A stretch of DNA of 64,000 nucleotides from Rhizobiales bacterium 2SD. GTDB taxonomy: Bacteria > Pseudomonadota > Alphaproteobacteria > Rhizobiales > Beijerinckiaceae. The stretch spans positions 620,001 to 684,000 of the forward strand of contig SCMY01000002.1 in the NCBI GenBank assembly GCA_005502805.1, given 5' to 3'. Made by a program: the position numbers and the translations under genes. Positions 1 to 9,502 of the stretch are shown piece by piece; the stretch's first letter is position 1, and every line of letters starts with the position of its first letter. Under the pieces are notes generated by a model, which was given only the letters and a program-made list of their open reading frames with translations, made no database searches and was not told the DNA's origin.

Positions 1-57
1 CTAGGCCCGTCGCTTCGGGCGTAGGGAGCGACTGCGACAAATGCGTGGCTCGGTTTT

Positions 58-960
58 TTAAATGGCCAGCAGCAGCAGCGCGCCGACACCGCCGACGATC
101 ATCGCCATGCCGAGGAGCTCGCGCCAGCTCGTGCCCTCCGAGAAGATCCGGCGCGAAGCGATCTGCGCCAGCGGCACCTCGACCAGCGCCAGCGTGCGCA
201 CATTGGCCGCCGTGGTCAGCGAGAAGCCGAGGAACCAGCATTGCGAGGCAGCGGCGCCGAGGAAGCCGGCGGTGAGCGAGCGGCGCCAGTTGCGCAGGCT
301 GAGGATCAGCGCCGGGCGATTGGCGACGAGCATGTAGAGCGTCAGGATCAGGGTCTGCAGCGCCAGGCCAAGGGCCAGGATCGTGGTCGCACGCATCAGG
401 AAATGGCCGTCGGGCAGGGCCTGGATCGCGCCGCGGAAGCCGATCGCCGAGAGCGCGAAAGCCGCGCCGGCGCCGATCCCGAGCGCCGCCGGGCGCATCC
501 CGGCAGCGCTGAGCTTGTCACCCGGCTTCCACGACATCAGCACGACACCGGCGGTGGCGACGACGATCGCCGCGAATTTCGGCCAGCCCAGCGCATCGCC
601 GAGCAGCGCGGCGCCGAAGAGCGCGACCTGCACCGGCTCGGTCTTGGTGTAGGCGGTCGTCACCGCGAACGAGCGTTCACGCATCGCCGCCAGCATGAGT
701 GCCGTCGCGAGGATCTGGGTCAGCGCGCCGAAGACGGCGAAGCCGAAGGCGCGCAAATCAGGCATCGGCGGCAATCGGCCACTGGCAAGACAGACCACGA
801 CGAGGAAGATCAGCGCGAAAGGCAGGCCGAACAGGAAACGCACCTGCGTTGCGCCGACGACGCCGATCACCTCGGTCAGCGAGCGCTGGGTCAGGTTGCG
901 CGCGGTCTGCAGCAACGAGGCGGCAAGCGTCACCGGTATCCACAAGAGGGTGAAACTCAC
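58..960 (-). CDS. DMT/EamA-family transporter
   Basis: Inner-membrane protein of 300 residues made almost entirely of hydrophobic helices, arranged as two repeats of about five segments. This is the usual EamA (drug/metabolite transporter) plan and length. The substrate cannot be read from sequence; relatives export amino acids, metabolites or drugs. The chosen start is a GTG giving MSFTLLWIP, directly in front of the first helix. The gene is transcribed away from the downstream carboxypeptidase gene. Two other DMT proteins lie in the window (2731-3648 and 50701-51648), but they differ from this one. Confidence 0.85.
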   Translation of the reverse strand: MSFTLLWIPVTLAASLLQTARNLTQRSLTEVIGVVGATQVRFLFGLPFALIFLVVVCLASGRLPPMPDLRAFGFAVFGALTQILATALMLAAMRERSFAVTTAYTKTEPVQVALFGAALLGDALGWPKFAAIVVATAGVVLMSWKPGDKLSAAGMRPAALGIGAGAAFALSAIGFRGAIQALPDGHFLMRATTILALGLALQTLILTLYMLVANRPALILSLRNWRRSLTAGFLGAAASQCWFLGFSLTTAANVRTLALVEVPLAQIASRRIFSEGTSWRELLGMAMIVGGVGALLLLAI

Positions 961-1147
961 GCGCCGCGACCCCGAAGAAAAACCACCACCGCTGCTTTGG
1001 ACCGCTACGCCGCGCTAGGCAAATCACCCGATGAAGGGTAGGTATGCGTCATGAGCGAGGCGGGATTGTCGCCCGCCGTCTCGAAAATGCCTCAAGCGTC
1101 GCGTTGAAGCCCTCGACCCCCGCCAAGACAGGTTCAGACCTCCGCTG

Positions 1148-2716
1148 ATGACCGCACTTCGTCTCGCCGCCGGCGCAACGCTCGCCTCGCTCCTCGCTGC
1201 CGCCGCCCCGGCAATGGCCGGTACGAGTGTGGTCGTCGACGCCTCGAGCGGCGCCGTGTTGTCCAGCGAGAACCCGACGCAAGCTTGGCATCCGGCCTCC
1301 ACTACCAAGATGATGACGCTCTACCTCGCGCTCAAGGCCGTGCGCGAGGGCAAGATCGGGCTCGAGACCGCGATCCCGGCTTCGAAGCGCGCCGCCAGCC
1401 AGCCGCGGGTCAAGGTCTACATCAAGGCCGGCCAGGAGATCACGCTCGACAACGCCATGCGCATCATGATGGTGAAGTCGGCCAACGACATCGCCTATGT
1501 CATCGCCGAGGGCGTCGGCGGCAATGTCGAGACCTTCGTTTCGATGATGAACGCCGAGGCCCGGCGCCTCGGCATGGCCGACACCCATTTCACCAACCCG
1601 AACGGTTGGCACGATCCCGACCAGCAGACCAGCGCCCGCGACCTCGCCGTGCTTGCCATGGCGCTGATGAGCGAGTTCGGTCAGTACGCAGATTACTGGA
1701 ACACTGGTGCCGTTCAGCTCGGCAAGCAGGTGCTCAACAACACCAATGGTCTCGTCGGCCGCTATTACGGCATCAGCGGGATGAAGACCGGTTTCGTTTG
1801 CGCCTCCGGCTTCAACGTGGTCACCACCGCGACGCGCAATGGCCGCACCCTGATCGCCGTCGTCATGGGCGCGACCTCGGGCGCCGAGCGCACCGTCAAG
1901 GCCGCGCAGCTGCTCGATGACGGCTTCGGCAAATGGGGCGGCTTCGGTGGCAACATCGCCAGCATGTCCGCCGGCAATGGCGGGCGCGCCTACAGCATCT
2001 GCGACAGCGTCCGCCGCGGCGGGCACGCGCTCGGCGATGATGTCGACTCGGCCGGGCCGATCAGCTTCATCTCGACGAACGGCGGCATCGGCGGCAATGC
2101 CGAAGGCACCTCGGACCGCTTCGCCGTGGCCGTGCCGCAAGGCGGCGCCTCCGGCACGGTGCTGACGCGCTCGCCTTCAGGCCGCATCACGCTCGGCCCG
2201 CGCGCCAAGTTCGATCCGTATCCTGTTTCCTTCGGCCGCACGCCCGGCTCGGCTTCGGCTCCGCTCGCCGCCAATGCCGTGGCCAGGCCCGACACCCAGG
2301 TCGCACGCGAAACGATCCAGCCTGGCGCGCCGGTCGCGGCCGGACTCACCGCCGGCAATCGTACTCTCTCGCGTAACGGCGCGATTCCGCCATCCTCTTC
2401 CGCCTTCGCGCCAGTTGCGCCGACGCCGGAGGAACGACCCGCTGCCGCAGCACTCGGCTCCGGCCCGATGCGCCTGCAGGGGGCGATCCAGCCCGGTGCC
2501 GCGACGCCGGCGAGCCTGCGTCCCGGCGCCGCGGCAGGCATCAAGGCCGCGAACAAGCCGGCCGCCAAGCCGCTGCTGACCAAGCCGAAGCAGGAGAAGG
2601 CTGAGCCGGCCAAGGCCAAGCCCAGCCAGGCGCAGGCCAAGCCGCTCGCAAAACCGCCGGCTCGGCCGGGTGCGAAGCCAGCCGCCAAGCCAGACGTCAA
2701 CAAGCCCGACGCCTGA
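1148..2716 (+). CDS. D-alanyl-D-alanine carboxypeptidase (class C low-mass PBP, DacA/PBP5-like)
   Basis: Serine-type D,D-carboxypeptidase of peptidase family S11, which trims the terminal D-alanine of peptidoglycan stem peptides in the periplasm. A signal peptide ends near residue 24 (AMA-G). All three active-site motifs are present: STTK at 51-54, SAN at 111-113 and KTG at 213-215. The catalytic domain ends near residue 260. What follows is a long low-complexity tail rich in Ala, Pro and Lys (to residue 522), with repeated Lys-Pro pairs at the very end. This makes the protein longer than typical family members of about 390-400 residues. The basic tail may contact the cell wall or envelope; that is inference. 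Confidence 0.9.
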   Translation: MTALRLAAGATLASLLAAAAPAMAGTSVVVDASSGAVLSSENPTQAWHPASTTKMMTLYLALKAVREGKIGLETAIPASKRAASQPRVKVYIKAGQEITLDNAMRIMMVKSANDIAYVIAEGVGGNVETFVSMMNAEARRLGMADTHFTNPNGWHDPDQQTSARDLAVLAMALMSEFGQYADYWNTGAVQLGKQVLNNTNGLVGRYYGISGMKTGFVCASGFNVVTTATRNGRTLIAVVMGATSGAERTVKAAQLLDDGFGKWGGFGGNIASMSAGNGGRAYSICDSVRRGGHALGDDVDSAGPISFISTNGGIGGNAEGTSDRFAVAVPQGGASGTVLTRSPSGRITLGPRAKFDPYPVSFGRTPGSASAPLAANAVARPDTQVARETIQPGAPVAAGLTAGNRTLSRNGAIPPSSSAFAPVAPTPEERPAAAALGSGPMRLQGAIQPGAATPASLRPGAAAGIKAANKPAAKPLLTKPKQEKAEPAKAKPSQAQAKPLAKPPARPGAKPAAKPDVNKPDA

Positions 2717-2730
2717 TCCGCCGGCATAAC

Positions 2731-3648
2731 GTGCAGGAGCGCAGCACTCCTTCGGCCCAGAACGGCATCGCACTGGCGCTCGCCTCGGCCGCTGCCTTCG
2801 GCACCAATATCGTCAGCGCCCAGCTCGCCGGTCATGCTGGGCTGAGCGGCCCTCTCATCGTCTTCTACCGCGTCTTCCTGATGCTGGCGCTCGTCATCGC
2901 TGCGGCGCTGATCTGGCGCAGCAGCCTTGTGGTGTCGCGCCGGCATTGGTCGGCGCTCGCCCTGTTCGGCATCAGCACGGCCCTCACCGCCTGCGCCTAT
3001 CTCTCCTCGGTGTCTTTCCTGCCGATCACAGTCGCAGCCGTGGTCTTCTATACCTTTCCGATCCTGATCGTGCTCGCCGAGCCGTTCCTCACGCCAGCCC
3101 GCTTCAGTCTCGACCGGATCGCGATCGCCCTCGTCGCCTTCCTCGGCGTCGCCATGGTCGTCGGGCCGGATTGGCAGGGGCTCGATCCACGCGGACTTGC
3201 TCTCGCGCTGGCCGCGAGCCTGCTGGCCGCGGTGCAGTTCTTTTCGGCAGCGCGCTGCGGCGACACCGGGACCTTGCCGAAATTGTTCTGGTCGCACCTC
3301 ATCATCCTGCCGGTGACGCTTGGTATCCTCGCCCTCACCGGCTTGTTCCAGCCGCCTTCGGCCCTGCTTCTCGCACCGATCGCGGTGTCAGTGACGATCG
3401 GCGGCTACCTGGTCGGCTTCCTGCTGCAAGTGATGGCGCTCACCCGCGTCGCGCCCGGGCCGGCGGCGCTCGCCTTCTGCGCCGAGCCTGTCTTCGCCGT
3501 CGCGATCGCCGCCGTCTTCCTCGGCGAGCGAGTCGGCTCGCTGCAATATGCCGGCGGCGCCCTTGTCGTCGCCGCGATCATCGCCAATGTAATATTGGAA
3601 CAAAAGCGGGCTCGCCGATTACCGGCGGTGGCCGCGCCAGGGACCTGA
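2731..3648 (+). CDS. DMT/EamA-family transporter
   Basis: A 305-residue integral membrane protein with about ten hydrophobic segments in two EamA repeats (roughly residues 10-145 and 155-290). It starts at a GTG 14 bases after the carboxypeptidase stop and is followed 7 bases later by the CobW gene, so the three could be co-transcribed. The substrate is unknown. Conserved small residues and the pattern PxxxxLGE-type turn near the C-terminus (VFLGERV) are typical of the family. Confidence 0.85.
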   Translation: MQERSTPSAQNGIALALASAAAFGTNIVSAQLAGHAGLSGPLIVFYRVFLMLALVIAAALIWRSSLVVSRRHWSALALFGISTALTACAYLSSVSFLPITVAAVVFYTFPILIVLAEPFLTPARFSLDRIAIALVAFLGVAMVVGPDWQGLDPRGLALALAASLLAAVQFFSAARCGDTGTLPKLFWSHLIILPVTLGILALTGLFQPPSALLLAPIAVSVTIGGYLVGFLLQVMALTRVAPGPAALAFCAEPVFAVAIAAVFLGERVGSLQYAGGALVVAAIIANVILEQKRARRLPAVAAPGT

Positions 3649-3655
3649 GTCTTCG

Positions 3656-4768
3656 ATGTCCGAGCAGCCCGCGCGCCCCGAGCCGATCCCGCTGACGCTG
3701 CTGACCGGCTTTCTCGGCGCGGGCAAGACCACCCTGCTCAATCGCCTGCTCAAGGATCCTGCACTCGCCGACACGGTGGTGCTGGTCAACGAGTTCGGCG
3801 AGATCGGCCTCGACCATCTTTTTGTCGAAGGCATGGAGGACGGCATGATCCTGCTCGCCTCCGGTTGCCTGTGCTGCACCATCCGCGACGACCTGATCGT
3901 CACGCTCGAGGACCTGCTGCGCCGGTTCGACAATGGCCGCATCGCGCCATTCCGGCGCCTGGTGATCGAGACCACGGGTCTCGCCGACCCGGCGCCCATC
4001 CTCAACGTCCTGATCAACCACCCCTATCTTGCCATGCGCTTCAAGCTCGACGGCGTCGTCACGCTGGTCGACGCGGTCAACGGCATGGCTACGCTCGACG
4101 CCCATCCCGAAGCGCTCCGGCAGGTGGTCGCCGCCGACCGGCTGGTGCTGACCAAGACCGACATCGCGACCGACGCAGAGGCCGTGGCCACGCTGCGCAA
4201 GCGGCTCGGCGAACTCAATCCGGGTATCGAAATCCTCGCGACCGACGCCCCCGCCAAGGCGATCGTCGGCGCCGGCCTCTACGATATCGCCGAACGACCG
4301 GACGACTTGCGCCGCTGGCTGGCAGCCGAAGCGCTGGATGGGCACGACCACCACCACGATCATGGCGACGCCCACGGCCATCACCACGGCAGCCACAACC
4401 ATCATCACCACGACGTCAACCGCCACGACGCCAGCATCCGCGCCTTCACCCTGACAGCCGAAGCGCCGATCCGTGAGGCGACCTTCGACCTGTTCTGGAC
4501 CCTGCTGCGCTCGACCCATGGCGCGAAGCTGCTGCGGCTGAAGGGGTTGGTCGCTCTCGCCGAGCACCCGGAGGGCCCGCTGCTCGTCCACGCCGTCCAG
4601 CAGATCCTGCATCCGCCGGTGCTGCTGCCGGCCTGGCCCGACGCCGACCGGCGCTCCCGCCTCGTCCTGATCGTCAAGGACCTGGAGGAAGAGACGGTCG
4701 CCCAGCTCTGGTCGGCCTTTCTCGGCCGCCCCGCTCCCGCCCAGGCGCATCATCACCATCACGCCTGA
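3656..4768 (+). CDS. CobW/ZNG1-family GTP-dependent metallochaperone
   Basis: COG0523 G3E-family GTPase of 370 residues. The Walker A motif GFLGAGKT lies at 18-25, the family metal site CLCC at 71-74 and the guanine-specificity motif TKTD at 166-169. A very histidine-rich linker (about 230-252) and a C-terminal string of His residues flank the CobW_C domain. Members deliver zinc, cobalt or other metals to target enzymes. The His-rich stretches suggest zinc or nickel binding, but no target enzyme or Zur site is seen next to it. A membrane transporter lies just upstream. Confidence 0.9.
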   Translation: MSEQPARPEPIPLTLLTGFLGAGKTTLLNRLLKDPALADTVVLVNEFGEIGLDHLFVEGMEDGMILLASGCLCCTIRDDLIVTLEDLLRRFDNGRIAPFRRLVIETTGLADPAPILNVLINHPYLAMRFKLDGVVTLVDAVNGMATLDAHPEALRQVVAADRLVLTKTDIATDAEAVATLRKRLGELNPGIEILATDAPAKAIVGAGLYDIAERPDDLRRWLAAEALDGHDHHHDHGDAHGHHHGSHNHHHHDVNRHDASIRAFTLTAEAPIREATFDLFWTLLRSTHGAKLLRLKGLVALAEHPEGPLLVHAVQQILHPPVLLPAWPDADRRSRLVLIVKDLEEETVAQLWSAFLGRPAPAQAHHHHHA

Positions 4769-4888
4769 CGGATCCAGTCGGCCCGCTTCTTGGTTCGTTT
4801 CGCGCAGACCCCTGCCCCGCCCTGCGCCCGCGTGCCGATCCGACACGAAAGCGCACCGAAGCGGGGCGAGCCGCGAAAGGGCTGCGCC

Positions 4889-5995
4889 ATGCCGAACCTC
4901 GCGTCCGAACTTGCGCCGGACGAAACGGCGCCAAAGCATAGCCGCGCCGTCATCGCCAGCCCGATCGGTGTCCCGGCCGGCTTGGCAATCGAGCACCGTC
5001 CGCTCTCCGCCTGCGCCGCCATCGAGGCGGATTGGCGCGATCTCGCAACCCGCGCCATCGAGCCGAACCCATTCTTCGAACCCGATTTCGCCCTCCCCGC
5101 CGCGCAGCATCTCGTGGACTTCCGCGACGCGCCCGTCCTGCTCGTCTGGAGCGGCGCGGCGGCGGCGCGGCGCCTCGTCGGCTTCGTGCCGGCCCGCATG
5201 CAGCGCCGCCTGCTCGGCCATGACGAATTGATCGGCTGGAGCAATCCCCGTCTCGGCATCGCCACACCACTGATCGATGCGGAGCAGGCCGCACGGGTCA
5301 TCGCCACGCTGCTTCACGCCCCCGGCCGCTGGGGCCTCGCCAACACGCGGAATCTCCAGTTGCACCAGCTTGATCTGGATGGGTCCGTCCTGCACGGCTT
5401 ACTGCAGCTGGCCGGACAGACTGGCCACGCCGTGTCGTTCCAGGCCGCGCCGGAGCGGCCGGCCGAGACGGGCGCGCCCGATCTTTCAGCCTTGCGCCAC
5501 GGCCTGTCGCGGCACGGCAAGCTCGCTTTCGCCGAATCCGGTTCGCGCCAGGAATTGCGCGACATGGTCGAGCTTCATCTGGCACTCGAGGCCTCCGGTT
5601 CGCTGGCGCGCGCCGGCATCGCAACCTTGCAGGACATCCGCGAGAGCGCCTTCCTACGCGCCATGACCCGCAATCTCGCGCGCAGCCATCGCTGCCGGGT
5701 CGGCTTGCTCAGCCTCGACGGCAAGCCGATCGCCGGCGCGATCCTGATCGGCAAGAGCCCGCGCCTCTGGCTCTATTCCGGCGCCGAAGACGATCGCTTC
5801 AGCAGCTTCGCCCCACTGGCGCAGCTCGTCGCCTGGCTCGGTCGGCGCAGCCGCCAGCGCGAGATCATCGGCGACGTGCCTGGCCCGCATGCGGTTACCT
5901 CCGCACTCAGGCTGGGCAATATCCGTCTCTCGGTCACAGCGGAAGCCGCCCGCCGCGCTCCGCTCGTTATCCGGCGTCGCGCAGCAGCCGCCTGA
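4889..5995 (+). CDS. GNAT-family N-acetyltransferase (BioF2/CelD-like)
   Basis: A protein of about 368 residues. Its C-terminal half has the acetyltransferase fold seen in CelD/BioF2-like proteins: a region from about residue 215 with a helix pair, followed by strands such as CRVGLLSLDGKPIAGAIL. Relatives act in exopolysaccharide or cell-envelope modification, but the substrate here is unknown. An upstream in-frame TTG at 4790 exists. The ATG at 4889 is preferred because a GAAAGG ribosome site precedes it. The 3' end overlaps the convergent acyl-CoA synthetase gene by 29 bases. Confidence 0.75.
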   Translation: MPNLASELAPDETAPKHSRAVIASPIGVPAGLAIEHRPLSACAAIEADWRDLATRAIEPNPFFEPDFALPAAQHLVDFRDAPVLLVWSGAAAARRLVGFVPARMQRRLLGHDELIGWSNPRLGIATPLIDAEQAARVIATLLHAPGRWGLANTRNLQLHQLDLDGSVLHGLLQLAGQTGHAVSFQAAPERPAETGAPDLSALRHGLSRHGKLAFAESGSRQELRDMVELHLALEASGSLARAGIATLQDIRESAFLRAMTRNLARSHRCRVGLLSLDGKPIAGAILIGKSPRLWLYSGAEDDRFSSFAPLAQLVAWLGRRSRQREIIGDVPGPHAVTSALRLGNIRLSVTAEAARRAPLVIRRRAAAA

Positions 5996-7583
5996 TGATC
6001 TTCCCGGTCGTGGTCATCGGCAAATCTCCGCGGAACTCGATCTCGCGCGGATACTCATGCGCGGCCAGCCGCTCGCGCACGAAGCCCTGGATCTCTGCGA
6101 CCAGCGCAGGCGAGGCCTCATAGCCCGCCTTCGGCACGATGAAGGCCTTGACGATCTCGGTCCTCAGCGCGTCGGGCTTGCCGACCACGGCGGCAAGCGC
6201 CACCGCCGGATGGCGCAGCAGGCAATCCTCGATCTCGCTCGGGCCGATCCGGTAGCCGGAGGAGGTGATGACATCGTCGTCGCGCCCGACGAAGCGGATA
6301 TAGCCGTCCGCGTCCTGCGAACCCTGGTCGCCCGTCGTCATCCAGTCACCGATGAACTTGGCCTGCGTCGCCTCAGGCTTGCGCCAGTAGTTCAGGAACA
6401 TCACCGGGTCGGGGCGCCTCACCGCGATCTGCCCCTCCTCTTCCGGCTCGCAGATGCCGCCGTCGGGCCGGATCACCGCGACGTCATGGCCGGGCACCGC
6501 CTTGCCGATGAAGCCCGGCTTGACCACGCCGATCGCGGCGCAGGAAGCGAGCACGAGGTTGCACTCGGTCTGGCCATAGAACTCGTTGATGGTGAGGCCG
6601 AGCGCCTCGCGCCCCCAGGCCAGCGTCTCGGCCCCGAGCGACTCACCGCCCGAAGCGACCGTGCGCAGCTTCAGGTCATAGCGCCCGCGCGGGTTCGCCA
6701 CCGCCCGCAGCATGCGCAGCGCCGTCGGTGGGATGAAGCAGTTGCGCACGCCGAGATCGGCCATCAGCCGGAACGCCTCGTCGGGATCGAACTTCGCCGC
6801 CGGCCGCGCCACGATCGGAACGCCGTGATGCAGCGCCGGCAGGAGGTTGTTGAGCAGGCCGCCGGCCCAGGCCCAGTCCGCCGGCGTCCAGAGCAGGTCG
6901 CCCGGCTGCGGCAGGAATTCATGCGGCATCTCGACACCCGGCAGATGGCCGAGCATGACCCGGTGCCCGTGCAGCGCGCCCTTGGCATTGCCGGTCGTGC
7001 CGGAAGTGTAGATCATCAGCGCCGGATCGTCCGGCCCGCTATCGATCGGCGTGAAATCAGCGCTCTCGGCTTCGAGCAGGCGTGCCAGCCCTTCAGCCTT
7101 TCCGTCCGGGCCATCGGCCGAGATCACCAGCTCGAGATCGGGCAGCGGTTCCTCGATCTGGCCGAGCTTGCCGAGGCCGGCGGCGTTGGTCACCAGCGCC
7201 TTCGCCCCGCAATCGCGCAGGCGATAGGACAACGCATCCGCGCCGAACAGTGCCGCCAGCGGCACGGCGACGGCGCCGAGCTTGTAGGCCGCCAGATGAG
7301 CGACCGGCACCAATCGCCCCTGCGGCAGCAGGATCGCGATCCGGTCGCCCTCGCCGACGCCACGCTTGCGCAGCGCGTTCGCCAGCCGGTTCGACTGCGC
7401 CCGTAGTTCGCCATAGCTGACCGGCGCGACCGACCAGTCGGGCTGGACTTCCAGAATCGCGACCTTGCCCGGATCGGCCGCAGCCCAGCGGTCGCAGCAA
7501 TCGACGCCGATATTGTAGCGCTCCGGAATCCGCCAGCGGAACGCGGCGCGCAGGCGCTCATAGTCGCGGATATCGGGAAGCAT
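5967..7583 (-). CDS. AMP-binding acyl-CoA synthetase
   Basis: ANL-superfamily ligase of about 538 residues that activates a carboxylic acid as acyl-AMP and then acyl-CoA. The phosphate-binding motif YTSGTTGNAKG, the adenine-site motif FYGQTECN, the hinge/GRDDD motif and the C-terminal catalytic lysine in TTTGKIIRR are all visible. The domain order resembles acetate or medium-chain synthetases of alphaproteobacteria, but the acid is not predictable. The ATG at 7583 has a GAGG site upstream and is preferred over the in-frame start 19 codons earlier. Confidence 0.88.
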   Translation of the reverse strand: MLPDIRDYERLRAAFRWRIPERYNIGVDCCDRWAAADPGKVAILEVQPDWSVAPVSYGELRAQSNRLANALRKRGVGEGDRIAILLPQGRLVPVAHLAAYKLGAVAVPLAALFGADALSYRLRDCGAKALVTNAAGLGKLGQIEEPLPDLELVISADGPDGKAEGLARLLEAESADFTPIDSGPDDPALMIYTSGTTGNAKGALHGHRVMLGHLPGVEMPHEFLPQPGDLLWTPADWAWAGGLLNNLLPALHHGVPIVARPAAKFDPDEAFRLMADLGVRNCFIPPTALRMLRAVANPRGRYDLKLRTVASGGESLGAETLAWGREALGLTINEFYGQTECNLVLASCAAIGVVKPGFIGKAVPGHDVAVIRPDGGICEPEEEGQIAVRRPDPVMFLNYWRKPEATQAKFIGDWMTTGDQGSQDADGYIRFVGRDDDVITSSGYRIGPSEIEDCLLRHPAVALAAVVGKPDALRTEIVKAFIVPKAGYEASPALVAEIQGFVRERLAAHEYPREIEFRGDLPMTTTGKIIRRLLRDAG

Positions 7584-7668
7584 GCGGCAGGTCCTCGGCA
7601 AAAGCGGCGCACGATAGGCGAAGCCCAAAGCCGCTGTCACCTTGGCCTAAAGTAAACCGGCAGGCCGA

Positions 7669-8727
7669 TCAGAAGGCCCTCTCGGCCTCCGCCGGCAGGA
7701 AGCCTTCGGCAAAGGCGTTGCCTGCCTTCGCCTTGTCCTTGAGAGGAACGCTCAGGGCGATCTGGTCGAGCGCTCTCTGCCAGCGCGCCTTGTCGATGCC
7801 ACCAAAGCCGTTCGCCTTCACGGTCGGCGTCATCACGTAGTGATCGAGCGCCATCTTGAGGCGCTCCAGCTCGATCTCGGGGCGCGCGCCTTCATTGCGT
7901 TGGAGCACGCCCGCGATCGCCGCCTCAGGCCCGGCGACGACATCCCGGACGCTGCGCGTGATTGCCCGCAACAGCCCGCGCACTGTCTGCGGCTTCTCCG
8001 CCAGCAGCTTTGACGAGACGATCACCGCATTGCCGTAGAGCTCGATGCCGTGATCGGCCATCAGCAGAGTGACAATGTCTGCGGCCGGCACGCCGCGCGC
8101 CTGGAGATTGATCAGGGAGGTGTGGGCGAAGCCGAAGATCGCATCGACCTCACCGGAAGCGAGCATGGGCTCGCGCACCGGAAAGCCGATATTCTCCAGC
8201 TTGATCTTGCCGTCGTCGATGCCATTGACCTTCCGGAACATCGGCCACTGCGCGAAGGCGCCGTCGCCAGCAGGCGCGCCCAGCTTCTTGCCTTCCAGGC
8301 TCTTGGGGTCGTTCGTGATGCCGCGGCTCTTGCGCCCGACGATCGCGAAGGGCGGCCGGTCATAGACCATCATTACCGCCTTGAGATCGATATTGGGGTT
8401 CTCGTCGCGGAAGCGGATCAGCGAATTCACATCGCCGAAGCCGGCATCGAATCCACCGGTCGCGACCCGTGGAATCGCTTCGCGCGAGCCCGTCCCGGGC
8501 TCGATCGTGACATCGAGACCCTCATCACGGAAATAGCCCTTGTCCAGGGCTGTGAGAAACAGTGCCGCCGGCCCTTCGTAGCGCCAGTCGAGCGTGAATT
8601 TGAGCGGTGCTGCAGCGGTTGCGATCCGAGCAAATCCCGCAGAGGCGGCCAGCGCGCCCCCGGCGAGAACGCGCCCAAAGCCACGCCGCGAAAGCGGCAC
8701 GTGGAACGGGGGCAGCGTAGCGGACAT
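7669..8727 (-). CDS. ABC transporter substrate-binding protein (NMT1/THI5-like)
   Basis: Periplasmic binding protein of about 352 residues with a twin-arginine-type leader (SRRGFG, then a hydrophobic stretch ending near ATAAA). The body matches the NMT1/SsuA/THI5 type that binds thiamine precursors, sulfonates, nitrate or taurine. No permease or ATPase gene adjoins it, so it is an orphan here. The ATG at 8727 is chosen because it leads directly into the export signal. It lies downstream of the Lrp-type regulator on the same strand. Confidence 0.82.
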   Translation of the reverse strand: MSATLPPFHVPLSRRGFGRVLAGGALAASAGFARIATAAAPLKFTLDWRYEGPAALFLTALDKGYFRDEGLDVTIEPGTGSREAIPRVATGGFDAGFGDVNSLIRFRDENPNIDLKAVMMVYDRPPFAIVGRKSRGITNDPKSLEGKKLGAPAGDGAFAQWPMFRKVNGIDDGKIKLENIGFPVREPMLASGEVDAIFGFAHTSLINLQARGVPAADIVTLLMADHGIELYGNAVIVSSKLLAEKPQTVRGLLRAITRSVRDVVAGPEAAIAGVLQRNEGARPEIELERLKMALDHYVMTPTVKANGFGGIDKARWQRALDQIALSVPLKDKAKAGNAFAEGFLPAEAERAF

Positions 8728-8915
8728 GTCAGGCTCCCGAATGACGGCGGCCGATATGGGCGGCAGCAACTCGCGGCATTCAGTCCAGCAAACATCGTGC
8801 CGGAGAAGCATACGCCTACAGGGACCCAACTAGCCCCAAGGTCAAGCGCCAACAGGGCGAGATCGCGGCGAAATCGCGGAAATGGTTACGTTTTTCTGCG
8901 GCAGTGCTGCAAGAG

Positions 8916-9389
8916 TCACAAGGGCAGCGCGCCGTCGGTCTTGACCTCCTCCATCACCGCATAGGTGCGCGTCTCGCGCACGGCCGGCAGCGCCAGCAGG
9001 ACCTCGCCGAGAAAGCGGCGATAGGCGTTCATGTCGGCGACGCGGGTCTTGACCAGATAGTCGAAGCCGCCGGCGACCATATGGCATTCCAGCACCTCTG
9101 GCGCCCGCTTCACCGCCGCGGCGAAGCGTTCGAACGCATCGGGCGTCGTCTTGTCGAGATAGACCTCGACGAAGACCAGAAGGTGCAGGCCGAGCTTCAC
9201 CGGATCGAGCGTGGCGCGATAGCCGGTGATGAAACCGTCGCGCGCCAACCGCTTCAGGCGTTCGCCCGTCGCGGTCGGCGACAGCCCGACCTTCTCCGCC
9301 AGCTCGACGCCGGCGGCGCGCCCGTCGTTCTGGAGCAAGGCGAGCAGACGCCGGTCGGTTCGATCCAAAGCCGCATTATTCTCTGCCAT
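8916..9389 (-). CDS. Lrp/AsnC-family transcriptional regulator (probable PutR)
   Basis: A 157-residue regulator with an N-terminal winged helix-turn-helix (about residues 10-60, VGLSPTATGERLKRL) and a C-terminal RAM ligand-binding domain. It is divergent from putA across about 113 bases. In alphaproteobacteria an Lrp-type PutR in this position activates putA in response to proline, so the same role is inferred here. Confidence 0.9.
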   Translation of the reverse strand: MAENNAALDRTDRRLLALLQNDGRAAGVELAEKVGLSPTATGERLKRLARDGFITGYRATLDPVKLGLHLLVFVEVYLDKTTPDAFERFAAAVKRAPEVLECHMVAGGFDYLVKTRVADMNAYRRFLGEVLLALPAVRETRTYAVMEEVKTDGALPL

Positions 9390-9502
9390 TTTATCTTCCA
9401 GCAGGACAAATCACTATATCTTTGCCGAAATCTCCATTGATATCCAGCTCGCTTGCGATGATTCTGCAGATCATCCCGCCGCCGAGACCCGGAGCTCACT
9501 TC

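Noticed and set aside
1..57. GCCCG/CGGGC pairing and a T-run at the left window edge
   Set aside because: The parts do not form one stem directly followed by the T-run, and the neighbouring sequence is cut off by the window.
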